Under the pieces are notes generated by a model. It was not told the origin of the DNA and searched no databases. It worked only from the letters and a program-made list of their open reading frames with translations. From positions 1 to 64,000 of the forward strand of contig CASENS010000093.1 in the NCBI GenBank assembly GCA_949289345.1: 64,000 bases of DNA, written 5' to 3'. The position numbers were made by a program, and so were the translations under genes. This document shows, one piece after another, positions 49,238 to 58,250 of the stretch (position 1 is its first letter; each line of letters begins with the position of its first letter). This DNA comes from an uncultured Bacteroides sp. (GTDB taxonomy: Bacteria; Bacteroidota; Bacteroidia; Bacteroidales; Bacteroidaceae).

Positions 49238-51085
49238 TCATTCCACCGTGACCGATTTGGCAAGGTTGCGCGGCTGGTCCACGTTGCGACCCTTGTTGAT
49301 GGCTATGTAATAGGCCAATAACTGTAGAGGAACGGAGGCGACGATGGGTGTGAGACACTCGGGCACGTCGGGGATTTCCAGACAATAGTTGGCCAGGCGG
49401 GCGATGGCGGAGTCGCCTTTGTTGGTAATGGCTATGACCAAACCTCCGCGCGACTTCACTTGCTGAATGTTGCTTACTATCTTGTCGTGCAACGAGTCCT
49501 TGGGCGCAATGATGACCGTTGGCATTTCCTGGTCGATGAGGGCAATAGGCCCGTGTTTCATTTCGGCGGCCGGATAGCCTTCGGCATGGATGTACGAGAT
49601 TTCTTTCAGCTTCAGTGCCCCTTCCAAAGCCGTAGGATAGTTGTATCCGCGTCCTAAGTAGAGGAAGTTGTGCGCATAGGTGAATATCTTGGCAAGCTCG
49701 CTTACGACAGGATCCAGTTTCAGCACCTCGGTCAACATGTCCGGCATGCGGAGCAACGCCGACGCAATTTCTTTTATGGTATCGGGACGGACGGTTCCCC
49801 TGATTTCGCCCGCACACAGAGCCAACATTAGCAGGACTGTGACCTGTCCGGTGAAGGCTTTGGTGGAAGCCACGCCTATTTCCGGCCCTACGTGGATGTA
49901 AGTACCGCTGTCGGTGTTACGTGGAATGGAAGCTCCTACCACGTTGCACACACCGTAGACGAAAGCTCCTTTGCTTTTTGCCAGCTGAATGGCGGCCAAG
50001 GTATCGGCCGTTTCGCCCGATTGGGAGATGGCTATCACAATGTCCTTGTCAGTAATGTAGGGATTACCATAGCGGAACTCTGAGGCATATTCCACCTCTA
50101 CGGGCAGCTGGCACATTTCCTGCATAGCCCGTTTTCCTATGAGTGCGGCATGCCACGACGAGCCGCATGCCACGAAGATGATGCGCTCCGCATGCAAGAA
50201 GCGTTCCTTGTTCTCGATAACACCGGAAAGCACCACCCGCTCTCCTCCATCCACGATACGTCCGCGCAGGCAATCGCACAGCGTGGAGGGCTGTTCGAAA
50301 ATTTCTTTCTGCATGAACGTGTCGTAGCCACCTTTCTCCAATTGTTCCACGCTTAGACGCAAGGTTTGTATGTTGAGTTGGGATGGAAGATTGTTCTCCA
50401 GCGAAAGTATTTGGATGGCTGCTTTGCGGCTGATGACGGCTATTTCGTCATCCTTCAAATAGATTACTTGATTGGTGTATTCCACAATGGGTGTGGCGTC
50501 CGATGCGATAAATGTCTCATCCTGTCCGATGCCGATAACGAGCGGACTGCTTTTGCGCGCCACGATCAAGGTGTCTGGATTGTCTTTCTCCACTACAGCT
50601 ATGGCATAGGCTCCCACCACTTGTAACAGGGCCTCGCGTACGGCATCGAACAGACTGCACCGGTTTTCCTGCTTGACGTATTCGATAAGTTGCACCAGTA
50701 CCTCCGTATCTGTCTCGCTGGTGAATGTATAGCCATGCTGTACAAGTGCCTCTTTCAGTACGTTATAGTTTTCGATGGTGCCATTGTGTACGATGGCCAA
50801 GGAGCGGCTTTGTGACACTTGCGGATGGGCGTTCATGTCGTTCGGTTCGCCATGGGTGGCCCATCGCGTATGGGCGATTCCGAGGGTGCCTTCCACGTCT
50901 TTTCCGGATAAGGAAGCCTCCAGATTGGCGACTTTTCCTTTAGCTTTGTACACGTTCAGCGTTCCGTCGTCTTTGAGCAAGGCGATGCCCGCACTGTCAT
51001 ATCCCCTGTATTCCAACCTGTGAAGTCCTTTGACTAACACGTCATAGGCTTTGTGTTTGCCTATGTATCCTACTATTCCACACAT
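49238..51085 (-). CDS. glmS: Glutamine-fructose-6-phosphate aminotransferase (isomerizing)
   Basis: The 615-residue enzyme makes glucosamine 6-phosphate for peptidoglycan and lipopolysaccharide. The N-terminal glutaminase starts with catalytic Cys2 (MCGIVGYIG), with IAHTRWATHGEPN and HNGTIENY. Two SIS sugar-isomerase domains follow (FVACGSSWHAAL; ISQSGETADT near residue 355; LYLGRGYNYPTALEGALKLKE). It ends in KSVTVE with the catalytic Lys of the sugar site, as expected. A -7 box (complement of 51141-51148, TATCTTTG) is 55 bp upstream. No glmS ribozyme-like sequence was recognised. Confidence 0.98.
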   Translation of the reverse strand: MCGIVGYIGKHKAYDVLVKGLHRLEYRGYDSAGIALLKDDGTLNVYKAKGKVANLEASLSGKDVEGTLGIAHTRWATHGEPNDMNAHPQVSQSRSLAIVHNGTIENYNVLKEALVQHGYTFTSETDTEVLVQLIEYVKQENRCSLFDAVREALLQVVGAYAIAVVEKDNPDTLIVARKSSPLVIGIGQDETFIASDATPIVEYTNQVIYLKDDEIAVISRKAAIQILSLENNLPSQLNIQTLRLSVEQLEKGGYDTFMQKEIFEQPSTLCDCLRGRIVDGGERVVLSGVIENKERFLHAERIIFVACGSSWHAALIGKRAMQEMCQLPVEVEYASEFRYGNPYITDKDIVIAISQSGETADTLAAIQLAKSKGAFVYGVCNVVGASIPRNTDSGTYIHVGPEIGVASTKAFTGQVTVLLMLALCAGEIRGTVRPDTIKEIASALLRMPDMLTEVLKLDPVVSELAKIFTYAHNFLYLGRGYNYPTALEGALKLKEISYIHAEGYPAAEMKHGPIALIDQEMPTVIIAPKDSLHDKIVSNIQQVKSRGGLVIAITNKGDSAIARLANYCLEIPDVPECLTPIVASVPLQLLAYYIAINKGRNVDQPRNLAKSVTVE

Positions 51086-51559
51086 AGATTTATAAGAATT
51101 TAATTTAGCGATATGCTTTCCTTTTTTGGGGAAAGCCGGGCAAAGATATACATAAAATCCAATACCTCTTTTTACATTTGAATAAAAAATTGTTTCATTA
51201 CCAGAATTTATGTAAGTGAATAGCTTTAATCAGTTCCAAAATGGATGTAAGGCACATGCTTTTGCTGACATCCGGAAGTGTTTGGATAAATGACAGGTTA
51301 GCCCATTCCAACTCCCTTTTATGAAACCACGCATTTCCGGATTAGCCTTTAAAATTCTGTCGCAGAATTAGGGAGAAAACGTGCGCCCACCAAACTTGTC
51401 CGCATCAATCCGCCGGAAACGTAACTTTTTTATGCGATGCCCGAGATGAAGGGCAAAACATACGTACCTCCGAATCGTGACACGTGACAGTGACACGATT
51501 CGGAGGTACGTTGGGGGATAATCTATAGGCTATGCTAAAACTACCTGTAACACAATGTT
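51086..51559. other. Intergenic region between glmS and the GH95 gene
   Basis: No coding frame is supported. It contains the glmS -7 box (51141-51148), a dyad GGATGT/ACATCC around 51243-51273, a 7-bp palindrome AATTCTG-TCG-CAGAATT at 51353-51369 and the long inverted repeat described separately at 51462-51511. The rest is unremarkable. Confidence 0.5.
51462..51511 (-). terminator. Long perfect inverted repeat downstream of the GH95 gene
   Basis: ACGTACCTCCGAATCGTG (51462-51479) and its exact complement CACGATTCGGAGGTACGT (51494-51511) enclose a 14-nt loop. An 18-bp perfect stem is strong enough to end transcription of the GH95 gene (stop 49 bp away); on that strand it is followed by ATGTTTTGCCC, a modest T-run. 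It might instead be a binding site or a repeat. Confidence 0.5.
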
Positions 51560-53971
51560 CTACAGTTCGATGGTTTCACCCGCTTTCAAACGTATGTTCT
51601 TCGATTTCCCGTTGAAGTGAACGCGGGTCTTTCCACCTGTCCTTGAGGTGATTTGGGCGGAAGTGACTTTACCATCTTTCCATTCCATGTTGACGGTAAA
51701 TCCGCCACGGGCGCAGATGCCTTTCACACGACCGTCTTTCCATTCCTCGGGCAGGGCGGGAAGCAAGGTGACGGAGTGTTCGTTGGACTGGACAAGCATT
51801 TCGGCTACCCCTGCACATCCGCCGAAGTTACCGTCTATCTGGAAAGGTGAATGGGCATCCAACAGGTTGGGGTAGGTACCTCCTCCACGGCGGGCGTCTT
51901 TTCCCCGGTAATTATCGGGGCTGACATACTTCAGCAGGCGGCGATAGATGCGGTAAGCGCTTTCGCCGTCATGCAACCGGGCATAGAGGTTGACACGCCA
52001 ACCGGTACTCCAGCCGGTAGTGTTGTCACCTTTGATTTCCAGCGTCCGGGCGCAGGCTTTAGCCAATTCGGGCGTTTCGGTGACAGATAGGTGGTGTCCC
52101 GGATACAAGCCGAACAGGTGGGATTGATGACGGTGCTGAGGATCCTGGTCGGGCCAGTCGTGAAACCATTCCTGCAGGTTGCCGTTTTTGCCCACTTTGT
52201 AGGGTGACAAACGTGCGAGTTTACGTTTGGCTTCTTTGCGAAAATCTTGGTCTGTTTTCAGCACCTCGGCGGCACGGATAGTGTTTGTCAGGCACTCGCG
52301 GGTGATGGCTAAATCAGCCGTTCCTCCATATAGCGTGGCACCTGCATAACCGTCGGGCGTTATGAAAAGGTTTTCGGGCGAAGTCCCCGGTGAAGTCAGC
52401 AGCACGCCGTCTTTCTCAATGAGCCAGTTCATACAGAATTCGGCCGCACCTTTCAATACGGGATAGTATTGTTTCAAGAAATCCTTGTCTTGTGTAAAGA
52501 GGTAACGGTCCCAGATGTGTGTGGCAAGCCAAGCACCGCCCATGGTCCAGTTAGCCCACGAGGGAGAACCATCATGCAGGCCCACCGGGTTGGTCAGTGC
52601 CCAGATGTCAGAGTTCTGTCCCAAGCACCAGCCTTTCTCTACGCCGTAATAGGCTTTGGCGGAAGCTGCACCTGTCTGACTCAAATTGGTAATGAAGTCC
52701 ATCAGTGGTTGATGCATCTCGCTCAGATTGGTTGTTTCGGCCGCCCAATAATTTTCCTCCAAATTGATATTGGTAGTGTAGTTGCTGCTCCAGGGTGGAA
52801 GCATCCGTTCGTTCCAAAGCCCTTGCAGGTTGGCTGGTACGCCAGGCGTACGCGAACAGGAGATTAGCAGATAGCGTCCATATTGGAAATAAAGTGCCTC
52901 TAATTCCGGATTTCGCTGTTTCTTGTCAGTGTAAAACATCAGTTGGCGGTCAGTGGGCAAGGCTGCAATGTCGGGGGCTGTACGTCCCAAATCCAGTTCT
53001 ACACGGTCGAAATAGCGCTTGTAGTCTGTTATGTGGGCAGTGCGCAATGCCTCGTATTTTTTTGTTGCGGCTCTTTCTATTCTTTTTGTCGCCAACTGGC
53101 GATAATTGCGTCCCTCGGTAGCGGGATTACGGTCGAAGCCGTTGAAACTCGTGGCATTGGTGATTAAAATTAAGGCTTCATGCACGCCTTCCAGTTTCAG
53201 TTCGCCTGTGGCATAGTATTTCACGATACCGTCTTTAGGCACTACACGGATTAATGTGCGGAAACGGATGCCGCGTTCGGGATCGTACAGGTGCTTGTTT
53301 TTCACTTCGCCATAATAAGAGGGGTAGGAGTGGTAGGCAGCATATCCTTCGGCTATGATGCCTCTTTCGTTGGCCGTCAAGAAATGGGGCAGTGGGGAGT
53401 CATAGGAAAGCAAGGCTTGGATGCCTTTAGGCGCCTCCGACGTCAACCGCACTACAATCACCGAATCGGGAGCTGAGGCAAAGTAATCCGCCATAAAACG
53501 GTATCCGTCTTTTTTGTAAGAGATGTTGGCGGTTGCGTCACTGATGTTCAACGTCCGTTTATAGTTCTCGATGTCTGTTTCCGGATATGTGATGGTGAGT
53601 TGTCCCAATGGCTGATAGTTTTCGCTGTAACGTCCTTGCACTTTCCGTTGTTCACGGTCGGCCCCTTGATAATCTTCTTTTTCCAGCAGTTCACGAATGG
53701 TGGGGATAGCCTTATACGCATCCGGTGTGGTAATTTCACGTATGGGTTCTCCAGTCCAAAGCGTGATATCGTTCAACGAAATGACTTCGCGTTCTGTCCC
53801 TCCGTAAAGGATGGCACCCATTCCTCCGTTGCCTATGACCAATGCCTCTTCGAAATATTCTGCCGGACGGTCGTAACGCAATGTCAGGTTCGTAAAATTC
53901 TCTTGAGCCGTGAGCGTGCCTCCGCAGATGGAAGCAAATAACATGATTGCGATGAAAGTCTTTCTATTCAT
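51560..53971 (-). CDS. Secreted GH95-family glycosidase (alpha-L-fucosidase/alpha-galactosidase type)
   Basis: The start at 53971 gives a clean signal peptide (MNRKTFIAIMLFASICGGTLTA) and 803 residues; an in-frame ATG at 54040 would add 23 unrelated residues. GH95 features: LRYDRPAEYFEEALVIGNGGMGA, GGTEREVISLNDITLWTGEP, the barrel motif GLWNERMLPPWSSNYTTNINLEENYW, and DQDPQHRHQSHLFGLYPG. It acts by inversion on terminal alpha-1,2-fucose or related L-galactose residues. It is periplasmic or surface exposed. It may work with GH115 and the GH43 enzymes on fucosylated plant glycans; it is not in the SusCD operon. Confidence 0.93.
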   Translation of the reverse strand: MNRKTFIAIMLFASICGGTLTAQENFTNLTLRYDRPAEYFEEALVIGNGGMGAILYGGTEREVISLNDITLWTGEPIREITTPDAYKAIPTIRELLEKEDYQGADREQRKVQGRYSENYQPLGQLTITYPETDIENYKRTLNISDATANISYKKDGYRFMADYFASAPDSVIVVRLTSEAPKGIQALLSYDSPLPHFLTANERGIIAEGYAAYHSYPSYYGEVKNKHLYDPERGIRFRTLIRVVPKDGIVKYYATGELKLEGVHEALILITNATSFNGFDRNPATEGRNYRQLATKRIERAATKKYEALRTAHITDYKRYFDRVELDLGRTAPDIAALPTDRQLMFYTDKKQRNPELEALYFQYGRYLLISCSRTPGVPANLQGLWNERMLPPWSSNYTTNINLEENYWAAETTNLSEMHQPLMDFITNLSQTGAASAKAYYGVEKGWCLGQNSDIWALTNPVGLHDGSPSWANWTMGGAWLATHIWDRYLFTQDKDFLKQYYPVLKGAAEFCMNWLIEKDGVLLTSPGTSPENLFITPDGYAGATLYGGTADLAITRECLTNTIRAAEVLKTDQDFRKEAKRKLARLSPYKVGKNGNLQEWFHDWPDQDPQHRHQSHLFGLYPGHHLSVTETPELAKACARTLEIKGDNTTGWSTGWRVNLYARLHDGESAYRIYRRLLKYVSPDNYRGKDARRGGGTYPNLLDAHSPFQIDGNFGGCAGVAEMLVQSNEHSVTLLPALPEEWKDGRVKGICARGGFTVNMEWKDGKVTSAQITSRTGGKTRVHFNGKSKNIRLKAGETIEL

Positions 53972-54052
53972 ATGTATATTTTTACTTAATTGACTAACTT
54001 CATGATTTTTTTTGAGAGATTTGAGAATAAACATAAGCACTTGCTAAAAACG

Positions 54053-55246
54053 TTATAGGAGTTTACCAATTTGTTTTCGAATGCTCCATGCGTTGAACAA
54101 GGTGATGAAAACCGCCAGGACGAAACCTATGAATAAGCAAAGAAGCGGGGAGGTACCGGAGAAGCCGGGAATAAATTGTTCGAGGAAGTGGAGATAAGTG
54201 CCTTGAATAAGCGTGACACACCCTGTGGCAAGCACCCAAACCGTGAGGTTCAGTCCAGCGCTGAGAAGATAGTAGGGCATACCGACCTGTCTTGGAGAAT
54301 AGCCTATGAGCAAGAGGTTACGCAGTTTTTCTTTATTCTTTTGCAATAGCAAAAAAATGCTGAGCATCAATATATAGAATGCAAGCAGACAGATGATTAA
54401 TCCAACCCCGATGACAACGCTTGTGACAATCCGTAAGAAATAGGTCGCTTGTCCCGTATCGAGTGCGTTGCCTTCTGTTTCATAGCCTTTTTCATGAAAA
54501 TAACGGCTGATGGCTGGGTCAGCCGGATTGTTTACTTCCACAATCAACCGCGAAGGACGTGGCTTGTGACCGGGGGCATAGCGTGCATTGGCCCAGTCCA
54601 TGAATGTTTGGGGCACAAGAATGGTGTTCAGCCTGTTAGAAAATCCGATGATTTGTCCTTTGAACTCTTCACGAAGCCCGTTGCCGCTTAGGCGGATATT
54701 CATTCTGACAAGATTTATCAAGCCCTCGGAAAGTCTGGGAAGACCCCGGCTTTTGGCAAATCCGAAGTTATACAGGTTCAGATAATTGCGTGGAATGACG
54801 ATGGGAATGACTCCACTTGTGGCATCAAAGTGCCAGAGGTTTAGGGAAATGTCCATATACTTGTCTGGCACGGCTTCGAAGAACATCTCAGTGGACAACC
54901 GGATGCCAGCATGTTCCATGCCCACGCCAGCTGATACGTTAAACAGCGAGGGGGTAAAGACGCCTACGCTTTGTGCGAAAGGCTGGTGGCGTAAGTCGTC
55001 GATGTCTTTCGTGGAAAATGTATCACCCGTCCCCGCAAGGGATCCCAATGTGCTGATTTTGCGGGTGGCTACGATGTAGTTTTTTTTCAGAAAACTATCA
55101 CCACCAGTGAAGACTGGTGCCACGTCCTGATAGAACTGGATGCCAAGCAGCACAATGGTCATGCCTGCAAGGCTTGCCATGAAGAAACCGCAAAGTTGCG
55201 ATTTGCTGATGTGGTGGCGCAATAGTTTCCAAATGAGTCGGTTCAT
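54053..55246 (-). CDS. FtsX-like ABC transporter permease of the DUF4836 operon
   Basis: The 397-residue protein has one N-terminal membrane segment (about 22-40), a ~220-residue extracytoplasmic domain (SFLKKNYIVATRKISTLGSL...) and three C-terminal segments (about 268-295, 322-345 and 362-385), i.e. the MacB/LolC arrangement with an arginine/asparagine-rich cytoplasmic loop (KNKEKLRNLLLIGYSPRQVG). It overlaps the ATPase gene by 4 bp and follows the DUF4836 gene, so the three form one unit. Such permeases do mechanotransmission or lipoprotein release rather than transport small solutes. The substrate is unknown. Confidence 0.82.
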   Translation of the reverse strand: MNRLIWKLLRHHISKSQLCGFFMASLAGMTIVLLGIQFYQDVAPVFTGGDSFLKKNYIVATRKISTLGSLAGTGDTFSTKDIDDLRHQPFAQSVGVFTPSLFNVSAGVGMEHAGIRLSTEMFFEAVPDKYMDISLNLWHFDATSGVIPIVIPRNYLNLYNFGFAKSRGLPRLSEGLINLVRMNIRLSGNGLREEFKGQIIGFSNRLNTILVPQTFMDWANARYAPGHKPRPSRLIVEVNNPADPAISRYFHEKGYETEGNALDTGQATYFLRIVTSVVIGVGLIICLLAFYILMLSIFLLLQKNKEKLRNLLLIGYSPRQVGMPYYLLSAGLNLTVWVLATGCVTLIQGTYLHFLEQFIPGFSGTSPLLCLFIGFVLAVFITLFNAWSIRKQIGKLL

Positions 55247-55887
55247 AGTTTCAGTGTGTTGTAATAGTCCATTTCCAGATGCTTTCCTATAGAGGTACTT
55301 ATGATGCCTGCCCCTTGCCGGGTAGCCTCCTCGGTGAGCAGGCGTGCCATGACGGTCGCATTGGCCTCGTCCAAATGGCTGATGGGTTCATCCAATAAGA
55401 TGAAGTCTATGGGTTGGCACAAACTGCGGACGAAGGCAACGCGTTGCTGTTGTCCGAAAGACAGTCGGCCGACAGGTTCATCGGCCTTGTCAGCAATGTT
55501 CAGCGCGTCGAACATGGTAAGCAAATCTTTCTTCTTTTTATAGCCTGTCAGACGGTTTTTGAGCTGTACGTTTTCAAGGGCGGTCAGTTCGGGAAAGAGA
55601 CGAAGTCCTTGGAAAAGAATGCTGAGTGACGTGCGTCGCAAACATGTCCACTTATCTTTGTGTAGGGAACGTATGTTGCGCCCATCAAAACAGATGATGC
55701 CTTGATAATCGTCCCGATAACCATACAGGTAGCTGCATAACGATGATTTGCCTGTGCCCGAGGCGGCTTCCACCAGATAATATTTTCCTTTCTCGAAGAC
55801 GAGATCCCGATGCCATACGTCGGAAGTCAGTCCGTTGCAATCGGCAAACACTTGAGGAAGTGTATGTTGCAGATGGATGGTGTTCAT
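55243..55887 (-). CDS. ABC transporter ATP-binding protein of the DUF4836 operon
   Basis: The 214-residue ATPase is LolD-like in length. Walker A is VEAASGTGKSS, in which the usual first glycine is replaced by alanine; signature LSFGQQQRVAF, Walker B FILLDEPISHLDE, and a C-terminal switch region where the usual His is in SIGKHLEMDYY. The Q-loop is ILFQGLRLFPELT. It lies 18 bp after DUF4836 and overlaps the permease by 4 bp. Altered Walker A may still bind ATP, since the key GKS is intact. Confidence 0.88.
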   Translation of the reverse strand: MNTIHLQHTLPQVFADCNGLTSDVWHRDLVFEKGKYYLVEAASGTGKSSLCSYLYGYRDDYQGIICFDGRNIRSLHKDKWTCLRRTSLSILFQGLRLFPELTALENVQLKNRLTGYKKKKDLLTMFDALNIADKADEPVGRLSFGQQQRVAFVRSLCQPIDFILLDEPISHLDEANATVMARLLTEEATRQGAGIISTSIGKHLEMDYYNTLKL

Positions 55888-55905
55888 AAGACCAATGGAT
55901 ATTTT

Positions 55906-57462
55906 TTAGATGCCGATAAATGTTTTTATAAAATCCACCAGTTGTTTCAAGGCATTACTGTCCTTATCCTTCAGTTCCAAAACCAGTTTTCCTGTGTCCA
56001 ATTGTCCGATAAGTCCGATGTAGGCAATGTGCTCGGCCATGCTTACGTAGGTACGGTTTTCGGGGCTGAGGAAACCAGTTGCCATTTTGACGAGTGGCAT
56101 GTCGAGAATGGCTTCCGCATTGACAATAAAGGCCACGTGTTGTCCTTTTAAATCGGCGGCATAATCGGTGTCAAGCACGGAAGGTTCGGCAGCTTGGGCA
56201 ATGCGGCTATACAAGAAGTTGTCGTTGGTGACGAAGAGGTCGTTACCCCGTATGCCCGTATATAACGTCTGCGAAGCAGCCCGCAAGCAGTAGTCACCAT
56301 TATCAAGCGGAGTCGTTTGCAGGCTTCCGCTTAAGTTTTGCGTGGCAGTCTGTACAAGGGTTTGTAGAAAAGCGGGATCGTTGGTTTCGGCGTATGCCAC
56401 AAAGGAGAGGTTACCTGTGGCTGACATGCCGGTGAGACCTATGGTGACATCGCCTTGGAATGCGCTGAGACATGATTGCAGCAACGAGGCTTGCTGAAGT
56501 GTCAATTGATTGCGGAAACTTTCTTCAGCTTGAAGGCTTTCGTACATCTTTGCGCCGTCCATGCCAAAGGTGAGCAATGCCAGCGTGGATTTTGAGAAAT
56601 AGGGGAGGTATTTTCCTTCTGCGGGATGGGAAATAGATGCCTGCCTGTTTATGAGTTCTTGCAATGCTGCGTCTTCCGCATAGGCATTTCCCTGCAGGAT
56701 GATACGCCCGTTTTCGAAGTTCAGACTTCCCATCAGTTTTAAAGCTTTCAGATCAAGGTTGGCAGGCAAAGTCTGGATATATTGGGGCGGATAGAAGTCA
56801 ATTAGGCGATTGGCGCTTATCAACCCGTTTATATCTCCTTTCAGTCCTTGCAGACGGGTGAAGTAAGGATGGCTTGTGGCACTTTCCGACTCGGACTGGT
56901 TCAACAATTGTCCGGCGTCTCGGCGCATCTGTCCAATGTCCATGGACGAAGGTGTGGCAAGTACCAACAAGGTGGTTTCGTTGAAAGCAATGAAGGCTTG
57001 TTCATTATAGGTGTAACTATAATTTTCAGCATGTTGCAAGCCGACGAAAAGTTCGTCCTTGCAAGTGGCTTCTACGGCCTTTTCCAGCCGTTTGCAATCA
57101 GCAACCTTAGCGGTGATGCCTTTTACGGCGGATTGGGGGGCATAGAAGAAATAAATGGGAGAGGCGAAGTCGATACCTAAGTTGTCGGGATTTTTAATTC
57201 CATCTTCCAGCTGTTGTTGCAACTCCGTGCTGAGGCCACTTTTCAAGGCTTCGGTCAGTTGGTTGAGGGCAGCTTGGTTTTCAAAATCCTTTAACCCGGC
57301 TTTTTGTGCTAGCGTCTGTAGGTTAACCGCTAATATTTCCGTCGCGTTGCCTGGAATGGCATTGGTGTAATCAGCTTGACGTGAACAGGAACTGAATATG
57401 ACGGCACCCAATAGGATGAGGGAACATACAGCCGTAGTGATGCTTGAATGCGTTCGTTTCAT
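55906..57462 (-). CDS. DUF4836 family lipoprotein
   Basis: The 518-residue protein starts with a lipoprotein signal (MKRTHSSITTAVCSLILLGAVIFSSC). Mature sequence begins SRQADYTNAIPGNATEILAVNLQTLAQKAG, a pattern shared by the Bacteroidetes DUF4836 family, and the rest alternates helices and strands without enzymatic motif. It could be a surface or periplasmic partner of the ABC transporter encoded directly downstream, for example an acceptor or cargo. No characterised member is known to me. Confidence 0.85.
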   Translation of the reverse strand: MKRTHSSITTAVCSLILLGAVIFSSCSRQADYTNAIPGNATEILAVNLQTLAQKAGLKDFENQAALNQLTEALKSGLSTELQQQLEDGIKNPDNLGIDFASPIYFFYAPQSAVKGITAKVADCKRLEKAVEATCKDELFVGLQHAENYSYTYNEQAFIAFNETTLLVLATPSSMDIGQMRRDAGQLLNQSESESATSHPYFTRLQGLKGDINGLISANRLIDFYPPQYIQTLPANLDLKALKLMGSLNFENGRIILQGNAYAEDAALQELINRQASISHPAEGKYLPYFSKSTLALLTFGMDGAKMYESLQAEESFRNQLTLQQASLLQSCLSAFQGDVTIGLTGMSATGNLSFVAYAETNDPAFLQTLVQTATQNLSGSLQTTPLDNGDYCLRAASQTLYTGIRGNDLFVTNDNFLYSRIAQAAEPSVLDTDYAADLKGQHVAFIVNAEAILDMPLVKMATGFLSPENRTYVSMAEHIAYIGLIGQLDTGKLVLELKDKDSNALKQLVDFIKTFIGI

Positions 57463-57510
57463 AAGAGTCTATACTTTTTAATGGGTTCTGGAATATTTTA
57501 CTCTTTTTTC

Positions 57511-58209
57511 TCATTGGTTGACTAAGTTCAGCAGGTGGCATGCCACCAGCGCAGCCGTCTCCGTACGCAAGCGCGAGGGACCTAAACTAACAGGTTGGAA
57601 ACCTTGTGCCAAGGCTTCTTTCACTTCGTCTTCGCTGAAGTCGCCTTCGGGACCTATCAGCACCAGTGCGTCTTCACCCTGCTGGAGGCAATCCTTTAGG
57701 AGGGGTTTGTCGCCTTCGTAACAATGGGCTATGAATTTTTTTCCGCTAAAGGATTGGCGTATAAAGCGACCGAAGTCCGTCAACTCGTTGAGTTGTGGCA
57801 GGCGTGCTTTCAACGACTGCTTAATGGCAGCTACCAATATTTTGTGGATGCGTTCGGACTTGATGACTTTGCGTTCGGAGTAACGGCAAAGGAGGAAGGT
57901 CAGTTCGTCGATACCTATCTCGGTGGCTTTCTCAACAAACCATTCCGTACGATCCATGTTTTTTGTAGGAGCCATGGCAATGTGCAGATGGGCTTTCCAC
58001 AAGGGGGCTTGCGGGTGTGTTTTTAGTATACGAACCATACATCGCTTGCCGTTAGTGGCACTTATTTCGGCTTGATAGAAACAGCCTTTGCCATCTGTCA
58101 CTGTCACTATGTCACCTGTCTGCAAGCGCAGCACTCGGAGTGCGTGCGTCGCTTCTTCTTCGGGCAATTCGAGATTTGTCTGTATATCGGGGGCGTAGAA
58201 TACATGCAT
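57511..58209 (-). CDS. rsmE: 16S rRNA m3U1498 methyltransferase
   Basis: The 232-residue SPOUT methyltransferase has an N-terminal RNA-binding barrel (HALRVLRLQTGDIVTVTDGKG) and a C-terminal knotted domain: MAPTKNMDRTEWFVEKATEIGI, LLCRYSERKV, LIGPEGDFSEDEV and LGPSRLRTETAAL. It methylates U1498 of 16S rRNA at the mRNA-binding site. Upstream is the bifunctional-nuclease gene in the same direction, 41 bp away, which suggests cotranscription. Confidence 0.95.
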   Translation of the reverse strand: MHVFYAPDIQTNLELPEEEATHALRVLRLQTGDIVTVTDGKGCFYQAEISATNGKRCMVRILKTHPQAPLWKAHLHIAMAPTKNMDRTEWFVEKATEIGIDELTFLLCRYSERKVIKSERIHKILVAAIKQSLKARLPQLNELTDFGRFIRQSFSGKKFIAHCYEGDKPLLKDCLQQGEDALVLIGPEGDFSEDEVKEALAQGFQPVSLGPSRLRTETAALVACHLLNLVNQ

Positions 58210-58250
58210 AATGATATGTTAGCATTTTTGTTGGTTAATATGTGTACGTA

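Noticed and set aside
49200..49817. 205-residue frame overlapping the end of glmS
   Set aside because: Arg/His-rich shadow of the glmS SIS domain; glmS motifs run through the other frame to the end.
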